DNA from: Pseudomonas muyukensis
GTDB lineage: Bacteria > Pseudomonadota > Gammaproteobacteria > Pseudomonadales > Pseudomonadaceae
NCBI RefSeq assembly: GCF_019139535.1
Contig: NZ_CP077073.1
Location: forward strand, 3,252,501-3,316,500
Length of the DNA stretch: 64,000 nt
Reading direction: 5' to 3'
How positions within the stretch are numbered: position 1 is the first letter of the stretch; every line of letters begins with the position of its first letter. Position numbers and translations under genes: made by a program. Below the pieces are notes generated by a model that was not told the origin of the DNA, made no database searches, and worked only from the letters and a program-made list of their open reading frames with translations. Below are positions 35,624-44,124 of the stretch, piece by piece.

Positions 35624-37665
35624 TGTGCCAGGTCGCCGAGTAGCCCGGCGACGCTGTCGATCAGGTCGGGCAGCTCGAAGGGCTTGAGCAGGACCTGGGT
35701 GCGCGGCGGCAGCTTGCCGTCGCTCAGTGCCGCGCTTTCGTCGTAGCCGGTGATATACAGCACGGGCAAGCCTGGGAAGCGGGCACGGCAGCGCTCGGCG
35801 ACTTGCCGGCCGTTGAGCCCTGCGGGCAGGCCGATGTCGCTGATCAGCAGTTGCGGCACATAGCCGCTTTCCAGCAGCTTCAGCGCGGCGGGGCCGTGCT
35901 CCACGCTTTCGACGCGATGACCGAGCTCTTCGAGCACATCGCCGATGACCAGGCGCAACGCGGCCTGGTCTTCGACCAGCAGGATCCGTGCTGCGGCGCG
36001 TTGCACCTGGGCGGGCGCCGCGCTGGGCGCAGGCTGGGCGATGGCGGCTTCGCCGTGGCGCGGCAGGTACAGGTCCACCCGGGTGCCAGCGCCCGGGCTG
36101 GAGGTGATCTGCAACTGACCACCGGACTGGCGCACGAAGCCATAGGCCATCGACAGCCCCAACCCGGTACCCTGGCCCAGCGGCTTGGTGGTGAAGAACG
36201 GATCGATGGCTTTGGCCAGCACTTCTTGCGCCATGCCGCGGCCATTGTCCTGGACGCTCAGGCACAGGTACGGGCCGCAGGGCAGGTCGAGGGTGGCGGC
36301 ATCGGTGTCGCCCAGCCAGCGGTTGTCGCATCTGATATCGATCATGCCGCCGGCCGGTAGGGCGTCCCGGGCGTTGATGCACAGGTTGAGCAGTGCGCTT
36401 TCCAGTTGCGGCGGGTCGATGAAGGATGGCCACAGGTCGGTAGCGCACTGCACCTGCACGCTGATGGCTGGTCCGACACTGCGATGGATCAGGTCTTCCA
36501 TGTCCTTGACCAGTTCGCCCACCGCGGTGGCCTGGGGCAGCAAGGTCTGGCGTCGGGAGAAGGCCAGCAGGCGGTGGATCAGCGCGGCGGCGCGCTTGGC
36601 CGAGTGCCCGGCAGTGTCGAGCAGGGCCGGGATTTCGGCGTGGCGCCCTTGTTCCAGGCGTTGGCGCAGCAGTTCCTGGGCGCCGAGTATGCCGCCCAAC
36701 AGGTTGTTGAAATCGTGGGCGATGCCGCCGGTGAGCTGGCCCACCGCTTCCATTTTCTGCGCCTGGCGCAGGGCGTCCTCGGCCTTGAGCCGACGTTGCT
36801 GCTCATCGACCTGGCGGCTGATGTCATAGATGAACAGGTAGGCGCCGATGATCGTGCCACAGGTATCGCGTAGCGGGTTGAAGCGCAGATCGTAATGGCG
36901 CAGGCGAGCACCACGGCCGTACTCGATGGTCTCGATGTAGCTTTCGCCGTCCAGCGCCCGCTGCCACATGGCTTCGGACCGCGCACGCTCCTCGGGGAAA
37001 CTGGCCAGGCATTCGGGCAGGCTGTCTCCTGCCTTGAGGCGATGCCCGAAGAGGAACGCGAAGTCTTTCACCGCGCGCTGATTGACGGCCAGCAAGCGCA
37101 GTTCGGTATTCACCACATACACCCGTGCCACGCTGTGCTCGACCAGCTCGGCGAACAGGCCGCGCTCGGCCAGGGCCTCTGCGACCCGCTGTTCGAGCTG
37201 GTCGTTGAGCGCTTGCAAGGCGTGTTCGGCACGCTTTCGCTCGGTGACATCCTTGAACAGCACTGCCACCTGACGACGTTCGGGCGGCTCGATACGGAAC
37301 GTGGTGACCGCCAGTACCCTGCCAGTGGCCACCAGCTCCTGCTCGAACTGCAGCGGCTCGCCGGTACGCAGGACCGCGCCATAGCGCGCCACCCAGCCGT
37401 CGGCTTCGTCGGGTACCATTTCCCGCAGCTTCTGCCCGACCACATTGGCAATGCCGGCATGGCGGGCGTAGGCGGCGTTGGCCACGACATGCACATAGTC
37501 GCTCAGTGGCCCATGGGGACCGTCGAAGAACTCGATGACACAGAACCCTTCGTCCATGGTGTCGAACAGGAAGCGGTACAGGTTGTCGTCGCTTTCCCGC
37601 TGGGCCAGGCGGAGCTCGAGTTCGGCGTTGCGCTGGCGCAACGCGAGGATTTCAGGTTCGGGCAT
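35620..37665 (-). CDS. PAS-domain hybrid histidine kinase
   Basis: A 681-residue cytoplasmic protein with no membrane helix. Two PAS-like domains (about 25-145 and 170-290, the first ending in VLFKDVTERKRAE) are followed by a HisKA domain with phospho-accepting H317 (GGIAHDFNNLLGG), a HATPase domain (LNLCINARDALP, DNGRGM, PLGQGTGLGLSMAYG) and a C-terminal receiver (ILLVEDQAALRLVIGDVL ... LLISDIGLPAGLNG). The HDFNN kinase box with a fused receiver is a common Pseudomonas type, often signalling to a separate response regulator. No obvious output regulator is adjacent. Confidence 0.93.
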   Translation of the reverse strand: MPEPEILALRQRNAELELRLAQRESDDNLYRFLFDTMDEGFCVIEFFDGPHGPLSDYVHVVANAAYARHAGIANVVGQKLREMVPDEADGWVARYGAVLRTGEPLQFEQELVATGRVLAVTTFRIEPPERRQVAVLFKDVTERKRAEHALQALNDQLEQRVAEALAERGLFAELVEHSVARVYVVNTELRLLAVNQRAVKDFAFLFGHRLKAGDSLPECLASFPEERARSEAMWQRALDGESYIETIEYGRGARLRHYDLRFNPLRDTCGTIIGAYLFIYDISRQVDEQQRRLKAEDALRQAQKMEAVGQLTGGIAHDFNNLLGGILGAQELLRQRLEQGRHAEIPALLDTAGHSAKRAAALIHRLLAFSRRQTLLPQATAVGELVKDMEDLIHRSVGPAISVQVQCATDLWPSFIDPPQLESALLNLCINARDALPAGGMIDIRCDNRWLGDTDAATLDLPCGPYLCLSVQDNGRGMAQEVLAKAIDPFFTTKPLGQGTGLGLSMAYGFVRQSGGQLQITSSPGAGTRVDLYLPRHGEAAIAQPAPSAAPAQVQRAAARILLVEDQAALRLVIGDVLEELGHRVESVEHGPAALKLLESGYVPQLLISDIGLPAGLNGRQVAERCRARFPGLPVLYITGYDESAALSDGKLPPRTQVLLKPFELPDLIDSVAGLLGDLAH

Positions 37666-37720
37666 GCAGGTGTCCGGGGCTGGGCGGTGCCCAACTGTAG
37701 CCTGCTTGCCCGTTGGTCGG

Positions 37721-39130
37721 CTAGAACGAGCGCACGATGCGCCCGAGGGTCTCCATGGCCTGTTCCGGGGCGTCGCCCCAGGGGCTGCCGTAGTTCAGGC
37801 GGATGCAGTTGCCGAAGCGCCGGGTCGGCGAGAAGATCGGCCCCGGGGCGATGCTGATGCCCTGGGCCAGGGCCATGTGGAACAGTTTCAGCGCGTCCAT
37901 TTGCTCGGGCAGCTCCAGCCACAGGAAGTAGCCGCCGGAAGGCTGGCTGACCCGGGTCTGCGCCGGGAAATGCCGGCCGATGGCGGCGAGCATGTTGGCC
38001 TGCTGGCCCTCGAGGGCATAGCGCAGCTTGCGCAGGTGGCGGTCATAGCCGCCATGCTGCAGATAGTCGGCGATGGCGGCCTGGGCCGGCATCGAGGCGC
38101 ACAGCGAGGTCATCAGCTTGAGCCGTTCGATCTTCTGGGCGAAGCGCCCGGCGGCGACCCAGCCGATGCGATAGCCCGGTGCCAGGCTCTTGGCGAACGA
38201 ACCGCAATGCATCACCAGGCCCTCGGTGTCGAAGGCCTTGGCGGGTTTGGGGGCCTGTTGCGCGTAGTACAGCTCGGCGTAGACATCGTCCTCGATCAGC
38301 GGCACCTGGTGGCGACGCAGCAGTTCCACCAGTTGCTGTTTCTTCGCCTCCGGCATGCTCGCGCCCACAGGGTTCTGGAAGTTGGTCATGCACCACACGG
38401 CCTTGACCGGGTGCTTCTCCAGGGTCTGGGCCAGCACCCCCAGGTCCATGCCTTCGCGTGGGTGAACCGGGATCTCCACGGCCTTGAGCTTGAGGCGTTC
38501 GAGCACCTGCAGGCAGGCATAGAAGGCCGGCGCCTCGATGGCCACCAGGTCGCCCGGCTGGGTGACCGCCTGCAGGCACAGGTTGAGCGCTTCCAGCGCG
38601 CCGTTGGTGATCAGCAGTTCCTCCATCGGCAGCATCAGCCCGGCGACCATGTAGCGCAGGGCGATCTGCCGGCGTAGCTGCGGGTTGCCCGGCGACAGGT
38701 CGGTGACCACCATGCGTGGGTCCATGGCGCGGCTGGCGCTGGCCAGCGAGCGGGCCAGGCGCTGCAGTGGGAACAGCGCCGGGCTGGGGAATGCCGAGCC
38801 GAACGGCACGGTGTGCGGGTCCTTGATCGAGTCGAGGATCGAGAACACCAGGCCGCTGACGTCCACCTCGGTGGACTCGCTGGCCGGTGCCTGGGCCTGG
38901 GGTTCGTTGAACGGGCGTGGCGCATGGGCGTTGACGAAGTAGCCCGAACGCGGCCGGGCACGGATCAGGCCGCGGCGTTCCAGCAGGTAGTAGGCCTGGA
39001 ATACCGTGGACGGGCTGACCCCGTGGGTCTGGCTGGCATAGCGCACCGAAGGCACCCGCTGGCCGGGGCCCAGGACCCCGGAGCGGATCAGTTCGGCAAT
39101 GTCGTCGGCAAATCGTTCGTAGCGTTTCAT
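37721..39130 (-). CDS. MocR-type GntR/aminotransferase transcriptional regulator
   Basis: A 469-residue fusion: an N-terminal GntR winged helix (MKRYERFADDIAELIRSGVL, then PSVRYASQTHGVSPSTVFQAYYLLERRGLI, residues 1-75) and a fold-type I PLP-dependent aminotransferase-like domain (about 110-465; PLIEDDVYAELYY, and the PLP lysine in CGSFAKSLAPGYRIGW). ATG 39130 fits the family start. MocR proteins sense PLP or amino compounds. The neighbours (ccoG and a kinase gene) do not suggest a target; an unlinked transporter or metabolic gene is likely. Confidence 0.92.
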   Translation of the reverse strand: MKRYERFADDIAELIRSGVLGPGQRVPSVRYASQTHGVSPSTVFQAYYLLERRGLIRARPRSGYFVNAHAPRPFNEPQAQAPASESTEVDVSGLVFSILDSIKDPHTVPFGSAFPSPALFPLQRLARSLASASRAMDPRMVVTDLSPGNPQLRRQIALRYMVAGLMLPMEELLITNGALEALNLCLQAVTQPGDLVAIEAPAFYACLQVLERLKLKAVEIPVHPREGMDLGVLAQTLEKHPVKAVWCMTNFQNPVGASMPEAKKQQLVELLRRHQVPLIEDDVYAELYYAQQAPKPAKAFDTEGLVMHCGSFAKSLAPGYRIGWVAAGRFAQKIERLKLMTSLCASMPAQAAIADYLQHGGYDRHLRKLRYALEGQQANMLAAIGRHFPAQTRVSQPSGGYFLWLELPEQMDALKLFHMALAQGISIAPGPIFSPTRRFGNCIRLNYGSPWGDAPEQAMETLGRIVRSF

Positions 39131-39168
39131 TGTGGTTTCGGCAGGCAAGGTCGGTTCAGTGTAAGGGA

Positions 39169-40578
39169 TCAGCGGTTCATCGGCGCAACGAAACGGCTGT
39201 TGGCGGTGCTGCGCACGCCCGGCTGGTCGCTGTCCTGGATCTCGAAGGTCAGCGTCTGCGAGCTGCTGGCCGGGCGCTCGGCCAGCATCGCCACCGACAC
39301 CGGCAACTCGCTCATCTCACCGGCGGCCAGGGTGACTTCGGTACGCCCATGCAGCTCGAAGCCGTCGGCGTCCACCAAACGCAGGCGATAGTGCTGGGGT
39401 TCCTGGGTCTTGTTGATGATCTTGAGCAAGTAGATGTTCTCGATCTGGCCCAGGGCGTTTTCGCGGAACAGGCCGCGGTCCTTGATCACATCCATCGACA
39501 CCATCGGGCGCATCTGCAGGGCGACCAGCAGCGCGCCGATCATCACCGTCAGGGCCGTGGCGTAGCCCAGCAGGCGCGGGCGCAGCCAGTGGGTCTTGCC
39601 GCCTTGCAGGTTGTGCTCGGACTTGTAGCCGATCAGGCCGCGGGCGTAGCCCATCTTGTCCATCACCCCATCGCAGGCGTCGATACAGGCGGCGCAGCCG
39701 ATGCAGGCCATCTGCAGGCCGTCACGGATATCGATGCCGGTGGGGCAGACCTGCACGCACAGGGTGCAGTCGATGCAATCGCCCAGGCCCTGGTTGCGCG
39801 GGTCGCTGCCTTTCTTGCGCGGGCCACGGGCTTCGCCGCGGCTGGGGTCGTAGGCCACCGCCAGGGTGTCCTTGTCGAACATCACGCTCTGGAAGCGCGC
39901 GTAGGGGCACATGTGCATGCACACCGCCTCGCGCAGCCAGCCGGCGTTGAGGTAGGTAGCGGCGGTGAAGAACAGGATCCAGAACAGTGCCACGCCACCC
40001 AGCTCGAGGCTGAACAGTTCTGCGGCCAGGGGCCGGATCGGGGTGAAGTAGCCAACGAACGTCAGGCCGGTGAGCAGGCCGATGGCCAGCCACAGCCCGT
40101 GCTTGAGGCTGCGCCGGGCGATCTTCTCCACGCCCCAGGGCGCGGCGGCCAGCTTGATGCGCTGGTTGCGGTCGCCTTCGGTGATTTTCTCGCACCACAT
40201 GAACAGCCAGGTCCAGGTGCTCTGCGGGCAACTGTAGCCGCACCAGACGCGGCCGGCGAACACGGTGATGGCGAACAGGCCGAAGGCGCAGATGATCAAC
40301 AGTGCCGACAGGAGGATGAAATCCTGCGGCCAGAAGGTGGCGCCGAAGATGTGGAACTTGCTTTCGGCCAGGTCCCAGAGCACCGCCTGGCGGCCGTTCC
40401 ACTGCAACCAGGCGGTGCCGAAGAACAGCACGAACAGCGCGCCGGCGAAGAGGATGCGCAGGTTGCGGTAGAAGCCGCTGAAACTGCGGGTATGGATGCC
40501 GCCAGCGCTCTGGCTTTTGCTCTTGTGGCTGGCGGCGGGGTCAATCTCGATGACTCGGAAGGGGATTCTATCGCTCAT
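39169..40578 (-). CDS. ccoG: Cytochrome cbb3 oxidase accessory protein CcoG (FixG/RdxA)
   Basis: A 469-residue membrane ferredoxin. It has membrane helices at about 40-60 and 85-110 with WCGYSCPQSTW, a further CMHMCPYARFQ motif, then two [4Fe-4S] clusters (GDCIDCTLCVQVCPTGIDI and CIGCAACIDACD), another helix and a C-terminal immunoglobulin-like domain. CcoG reduces Cu(II) to Cu(I) for assembly of the CuB site of cbb3 oxidase. Usually it lies next to ccoNOPQ; here neither oxidase nor ccoHIS genes are adjacent, and no clear ANR box was seen upstream. It may be a second copy. Confidence 0.95.
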   Translation of the reverse strand: MSDRIPFRVIEIDPAASHKSKSQSAGGIHTRSFSGFYRNLRILFAGALFVLFFGTAWLQWNGRQAVLWDLAESKFHIFGATFWPQDFILLSALLIICAFGLFAITVFAGRVWCGYSCPQSTWTWLFMWCEKITEGDRNQRIKLAAAPWGVEKIARRSLKHGLWLAIGLLTGLTFVGYFTPIRPLAAELFSLELGGVALFWILFFTAATYLNAGWLREAVCMHMCPYARFQSVMFDKDTLAVAYDPSRGEARGPRKKGSDPRNQGLGDCIDCTLCVQVCPTGIDIRDGLQMACIGCAACIDACDGVMDKMGYARGLIGYKSEHNLQGGKTHWLRPRLLGYATALTVMIGALLVALQMRPMVSMDVIKDRGLFRENALGQIENIYLLKIINKTQEPQHYRLRLVDADGFELHGRTEVTLAAGEMSELPVSVAMLAERPASSSQTLTFEIQDSDQPGVRSTANSRFVAPMNR

Positions 40579-40699
40579 GGTTCATCGCTCATCAGGCCTC
40601 GATCAGGCCCGGGCACTATGGCCCCCAATCTGTTTGCAGCACAGACTCAGACATGTCGATAAAAACCGTATCAGATTCCCCGTGTTTGGCATCCGGCCC

Positions 40700-40939
40700 T
40701 TAAATTACCGAGCCTGGAGCGCTGCTCTTCAGATGCCTGCGGCTATCCACCGCACCTGCGACAGTCAACGCGTCGGCTTCGCTTTCGGTGATGGGAATGC
40801 GCTCGCCGGCCAGGATGGCCAGCGACATGCGCAACTGTTCATCGGTGACGATCTCGATTTCAGGGCCGCTGCCTTCCAGGCGTATATGGTCGCCGATCAA
40901 GGTGCAACGACGGGTGCTGGGGTCGACTTCAACGGGCAT
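40700..40939 (-). CDS. Small conserved protein of unknown function
   Basis: A 79-residue protein from ATG 40939, with GGAGG seven bases upstream that decides this start within a longer open frame. It begins MPVEVDPSTRRCTLIGDHIRL and is acidic, with no membrane segment; the C-terminal part (ERIPITESEADALTVAGAVD) may be helical. It lies upstream of ccoG on the same strand, 121 bp away, so co-transcription is possible. No family recognised. Confidence 0.7.
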   Translation of the reverse strand: MPVEVDPSTRRCTLIGDHIRLEGSGPEIEIVTDEQLRMSLAILAGERIPITESEADALTVAGAVDSRRHLKSSAPGSVI

Positions 40940-41117
40940 GGGGGTGACCTCCGGTGGGTGGTTACAGCAGTGGACAGCAGCGCAAGGGCAGATGCTGCAT
41001 CGTTGCGCTGGGTGGTGCGCTGGGCACTTGGCGCGCGCGCCAGGGTCATCTGTGTAGGCGCCGCGGTGCCTGGTTCGCCAACAACGCTGGCTGCTACCGG
41101 CTCTGCTGGAGGTTGGG

Positions 41118-41660
41118 ATGGAAACGCTCATGCAAACGATAGGCGCGGTCATTCAGGCCGAATTCGCCGATATCACCGACGAAGGCGAAGTGACGCGCAT
41201 CCTCTTACGCCTGCTGATGGCCGCCGTACTGGGCGCGGTGCTGGGCTTCGAGCGCGAAAGCAAGGGCAAGTCGGCCGGGGTGCGCACCCACATGCTGGTG
41301 TCCATGGGCGCGGCGCTGTTCGTGCTGGCGCCGGGCATGGCCGGCGCCGATGAGCAGGCCCTGAGCCGGGTGATCCAGGGTATCGTCGCCGGGATCGGTT
41401 TTCTCGGCGCGGGCACCATCCTCAAGGGCAACGGCCAGGACACCAGCCACGTGAAAGGATTGACCACCGCCGCCGGGCTGTGGATGACCGCAGCCATAGG
41501 TACCGCCGCCGGCATGGGCCGTGAAGCCACGGCACTGATCAGCACGGTGCTGGCGCTGCTGGTATTGGCCAGCATGCCGGTGCTGGTGGAGAAGGTGGAA
41601 GGGGAACAGGAGGAGAAGCGCCGGGAGGAGGAGGGCAAGGAGGAGGGCAGGAAGCACTGA
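41118..41660 (+). CDS. MgtC/SapB-family membrane protein
   Basis: A 180-residue protein with about four or five membrane helices. The conserved MgtC core RLLMAAVLGAVLGFERESKGKSAGVRTHMLVSMGAALFVL is followed by GIVAGIGFLGAGTILK and GLTTAAGLWMTAAIG. The C-terminal ~20 residues are strongly charged (EEKRREEEGKEEG). MgtC proteins are linked to Mg2+ limitation and inhibit F-ATP synthase in Salmonella. Its stop codon lies inside the hairpin that ends the opposite-strand CrcY RNA. In P. putida KT2440 the same order (MgtC gene - crcY - mvaB) is known. Confidence 0.92.
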   Translation: METLMQTIGAVIQAEFADITDEGEVTRILLRLLMAAVLGAVLGFERESKGKSAGVRTHMLVSMGAALFVLAPGMAGADEQALSRVIQGIVAGIGFLGAGTILKGNGQDTSHVKGLTTAAGLWMTAAIGTAAGMGREATALISTVLALLVLASMPVLVEKVEGEQEEKRREEEGKEEGRKH

Positions 41661-42018
41661 GGGGAGCCGAAGCTCCCCTCATAAGCGTTGTTGCTTGCTC
41701 TTTTATTATTATTGGAGACGGGCCCGTTGTTGTTTTTGTCAGCCGTGGTCTCGGTGTTGCGGGGCCCCCAACCGGGGCCAAGAGCAAACGTATTTTTTTG
41801 AGCGCTGACCTGCGTTCATCGCACGTGATCCAACCTGGACGGTCGCTACCTCGGAGGTAGTTTTATTGTTCTGTGTCCGGCTGCGGGGCCTGTACCCCAG
41901 GAAAGCACGTCGACTCCAAAAAAATCTGCTTGCTACGCCTCTGCCGTGTTGTTCTTGTTATGTCAGAGCCGTTCTCTGTTGTTTTTATTAGGTATCGCGT
42001 TTTTTGTTCTTGTTATGC
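41652..42018 (-). ncRNA. crcY: CrcY small RNA (Hfq/Crc-sequestering)
   Basis: The 540-bp gap between the MgtC gene and mvaB holds no gene but carries a minus-strand RNA signature. About six or seven A-rich CA motifs of the kind bound by Hfq/Crc can be read: AACAAGAACAA (42014-42004), AATAAAAACAA (41989-41979), AACAAGAACAA (41959-41949), AACAATAAAA (41870-41861), AAAAACAACAAC near 41738-41726, AATAATAATAAAA (41713-41701), and AACAAC at 41692-41687. It starts downstream of a sigma-54 promoter and ends in a 10-bp hairpin with a UUCG loop (41681-41658). CrcZ and CrcY titrate Hfq/Crc and relieve catabolite repression; transcription is driven by CbrAB. Ends are estimated from promoter and hairpin. 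Confidence 0.88.
41658..41681 (-). terminator. UUCG-capped hairpin at the 3' end of CrcY
   Basis: TGAGGGGAGC-CGAA-GCTCCCCTCA on the plus strand is a perfect 10-bp stem. Read on the minus strand the loop is TTCG, a stable tetraloop. It ends the CrcY RNA and overlaps the mgtC stop codon, so it can serve convergent transcripts from both sides. The following bases are only partly T-rich. Confidence 0.7.
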
Positions 42019-42028
42019 CAGAAGATAT

Positions 42029-42044
42029 AGCAGGTGCCGTGCCA
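42029..42044 (-). promoter_or_regulatory. Sigma-54 (-24/-12) promoter of crcY
   Basis: On the minus strand TGGCAC-GGCAC-CTGCT matches the RpoN consensus TGGCAC-N5-TTGCT, with invariant GG and GC correctly spaced. It predicts transcription starting at about 42018 with a G. This is the expected promoter type for CbrB-activated Crc sRNAs. Confidence 0.85.
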
Positions 42045-42127
42045 ACTTTTTAAAAGCCTTTAAAATCAACGGCTTGGACATTTTTGAAGCATTCGTGGCA
42101 CGTGAAATTTTGTCGATTTGTTTCCCT

Positions 42128-42166
42128 GTTACCCGATTTTTCGCTGGCGGGCGTGTAGGCGGTAAC
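42128..42166 (-). promoter_or_regulatory. Candidate CbrB upstream activating site
   Basis: GTTAC (42128-42132) and GTAAC (42162-42166) are inverted copies about 85-120 bases upstream of the sigma-54 promoter. GTTAC/GTAAC half-sites have been reported for CbrB at Crc sRNA promoters. The rest of 42045-42199 shows no other structure. Confidence 0.5.
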
Positions 42167-42199
42167 ACTCCACCCACACTGCTGTGACAATCGTGTGAA

Positions 42200-43099
42200 T
42201 CAGTGCGCGGTCCGTGCGCGCGCCACGCGCGAACCGGTGACGCGGCCCAGCACCTCGCTGATGCGCAGGCCGGCGGCAATCAGGCGGTCCAGGTCGATGC
42301 CGGTGTCGATGCCCAGTCCTTGCAGCAGGTACACCACATCCTCGCTGGCGACGTTGCCCGTGGCGCCCTTGGCATACGGGCAGCCGCCCAGGCCGGCCAC
42401 GGAGCTGTCGAACACGCTGATGCCTTCGAGCAGGCTGGCGTAGACGTTGGCCAGCGCCTGGCCATAGGTGTCGTGGAAATGCCCGGCCAGCTGCGCGCGG
42501 GGCACCTGCGCCGAGACCACCTCGAACAGCCGGCGGGTAGCACCGGCGGTGCCGGTGCCGATGGTGTCGCCCAGCGATACCTCGTAGCAGCCCATCTGGT
42601 GCAGGGCGCGGGCCACTGATGCGACCTGTTCGGCGCGAACAGCCCCCTCGTACGGGCAGCCGAGCACGCAGGAGACATAACCGCGCACCCGTATGTCATG
42701 GTTGCGCGCCGCCTCCATGATCGGCTCGAAGCGCTTCAGGCTCTCGCTGATCGAGCAGTTGATATTGCGTTGCGAGAATGACTCCGACGCGGCGGCGAAC
42801 ACCGCCACTTCCTTCACCCCGGCGGCCAGGGCGTCTTCGAAGCCACGCAGGTTGGGGGCCAGCGCGGCATAGGTAACACCTTCGCGCTGGCGAATGCCGG
42901 CGAACACTTCGCTGGAACCCGCCATCTGCGGCACCCACTTGGGCGACACGAAACTGCCCACCTCGATATACCCCAGCCCCGCCTCGCTGAGGTCGTCCAC
43001 CAGGCGCACCTTGTCGGCGACACTGATGGGCTGGGCTTCGTTCTGCAGGCCGTCGCGCGGGCCGACTTCGACCAGGCGGACTTTCTCGGGCAATGTCAT
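42200..43099 (-). CDS. mvaB: Hydroxymethylglutaryl-CoA lyase
   Basis: A 299-residue TIM-barrel lyase that splits HMG-CoA to acetoacetate and acetyl-CoA at the end of leucine and isovalerate degradation (LiuE in P. aeruginosa). Metal and catalytic residues are visible: D16 in EVGPRDGLQNE, H207/H209 in GHFHDTYG, C240 in AGLGGCPYAKGATGN, and N249. ATG 43099 (MTLPEKVRLVE) is the family start. It lies 20 bases downstream of the MerR regulator gene liuR, so the two form one operon. The other liu genes (liuABCD) are not in this window. Confidence 0.95.
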   Translation of the reverse strand: MTLPEKVRLVEVGPRDGLQNEAQPISVADKVRLVDDLSEAGLGYIEVGSFVSPKWVPQMAGSSEVFAGIRQREGVTYAALAPNLRGFEDALAAGVKEVAVFAAASESFSQRNINCSISESLKRFEPIMEAARNHDIRVRGYVSCVLGCPYEGAVRAEQVASVARALHQMGCYEVSLGDTIGTGTAGATRRLFEVVSAQVPRAQLAGHFHDTYGQALANVYASLLEGISVFDSSVAGLGGCPYAKGATGNVASEDVVYLLQGLGIDTGIDLDRLIAAGLRISEVLGRVTGSRVARARTAH

Positions 43100-43119
43100 G
43101 GCAGGCTTCCTGTGACGGA

Positions 43120-43521
43120 TCAACGGTGGTTGTGCGGTGTGTTCAAGGTGGCGGCCAGGGCCTGCTCGCAGCGCTCCTGGGCGGTGTCCAGCTCCAGGTG
43201 CATCTGCTGGATATCGAGCATCTGCTGCTCCAGCTGGGCGCGGCGCTCGGCGATCTTGGCCAGCATGCTGTGCAGCTGCTTCTGGTTGCCGCCGGAGGGG
43301 TCGTAGAGCTCGATCAGTTCGCGGCATTCTGCCAGCGAGAAACCAATGCGCTTGCCGCGCAGGATCAGCTTGAGGGTGACCTTGTCGCGCGCCGAGTAGA
43401 TGCGCTCCAGGCCGCGTCGTTCGGGGCTGAGCAGGCCCTGCTCCTCATAGAAGCGGATGGCGCGGGTGGTGATGTCCAGTTCGCGGGACAGGTCGGAGAT
43501 GCTGTAGGTCTGGCTGCTCAT
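43120..43521 (-). CDS. liuR: MerR-family regulator LiuR
   Basis: A 133-residue MerR protein: winged-helix DNA-binding domain at residues 5-75 (YSISDLSRELDITTRAIRFYEEQGLLSPERRG) and a C-terminal dimerisation coiled coil (HSMLAKIAERRAQLEQQML). It has no cysteine metal-binding set, so it senses something other than metal. It precedes mvaB on the same strand. LiuR controls branched-chain amino-acid and leucine/isovalerate catabolism in proteobacteria, and a perfect LiuR-like operator sits upstream of its start. Confidence 0.88.
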   Translation of the reverse strand: MSSQTYSISDLSRELDITTRAIRFYEEQGLLSPERRGLERIYSARDKVTLKLILRGKRIGFSLAECRELIELYDPSGGNQKQLHSMLAKIAERRAQLEQQMLDIQQMHLELDTAQERCEQALAATLNTPHNHR

Positions 43522-43557
43522 GCTCGTGCTCGGGGCAAGGAATGCCGCTAACCTAAT

Positions 43558-43585
43558 GCCAGCTTGACGTATACGTCAAGCTGGC
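43558..43585. promoter_or_regulatory. Perfect 28-bp palindrome, LiuR operator
   Basis: The 28 bases are an exact inverted repeat centred between 43571 and 43572; the core is TTGACGTATACGTCAA, which fits the known LiuR box of type TTGACGT-ACGTCAA. On the minus strand a TTGACG -35 in the palindrome is followed 18 bases later by TAGGTT, a long-spacer promoter as used by MerR regulators. It lies 36 bases upstream of the liuR start. Confidence 0.8.
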
Positions 43586-43617
43586 GGCAGGTCCAGGCCA
43601 GCCACCAGGCCTGCGGT

Positions 43618-43962
43618 TCACCAGCGCGGTGGGCCGTAGTAGACCGCTGGCGGTCCGTAATAGCGCCGATAGACCGGCGGTGGCGGAGCCGGGGCATAGC
43701 GCTCGACCACATAGGGCTGGTAGTACACCGGCGGCGGGGGCGCCTGGACATAGACCGGCGGCGGCGCATAGTAAGCCGGCTGGCGCTCCACATACAGCGT
43801 GCGGTCATGCCCACCGCTCACGGCCGCGCCCACCACTGCGCCAACCACGGCCGCGCCGATCACCGGCCCCGGGCCATACCAGCCGCCACCATGGGCGGCG
43901 GCCTGGCCGCTGATGGCCAGCGCGCCAACCAGCAGGGCGATACCGGGGAGTAGACGTTTCAT
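43618..43962 (-). CDS. Small secreted proline/tyrosine-rich protein
   Basis: A 114-residue protein with a signal peptide (cleavage near residue 23, SGQAAA-HG). A glycine-rich hydrophobic stretch follows (GPVIGAAVVGAVVGAAVSGG, residues ~32-51), like a glycine-zipper, and then a tail dominated by Pro, Tyr and Val (YVQAPPPPVYYQPYVV). Such proteins occur widely in Pseudomonas envelopes without known function. It reads toward the liuR operator. Confidence 0.75.
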   Translation of the reverse strand: MKRLLPGIALLVGALAISGQAAAHGGGWYGPGPVIGAAVVGAVVGAAVSGGHDRTLYVERQPAYYAPPPVYVQAPPPPVYYQPYVVERYAPAPPPPVYRRYYGPPAVYYGPPRW

Positions 43963-44124
43963 GCTGACACCTCGCAGGACGACCCCAGGCTTGGGGCCTG
44001 ACTACTATGACCGCGCCCCCGGTCAAGCGAGCGCAGGCAAAGGGTAAAGGTTGTGTAAGGGGCGACCGGCGGCAGGGTCTGCTACGCTGGCGCAATCGTT
44101 TCAGCCATGTTTGCAGGAGTCGCG

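Noticed and set aside
40579..40699. ANR/FNR box upstream of ccoG
   Set aside because: No TTGAT-N4-ATCAA match could be seen.
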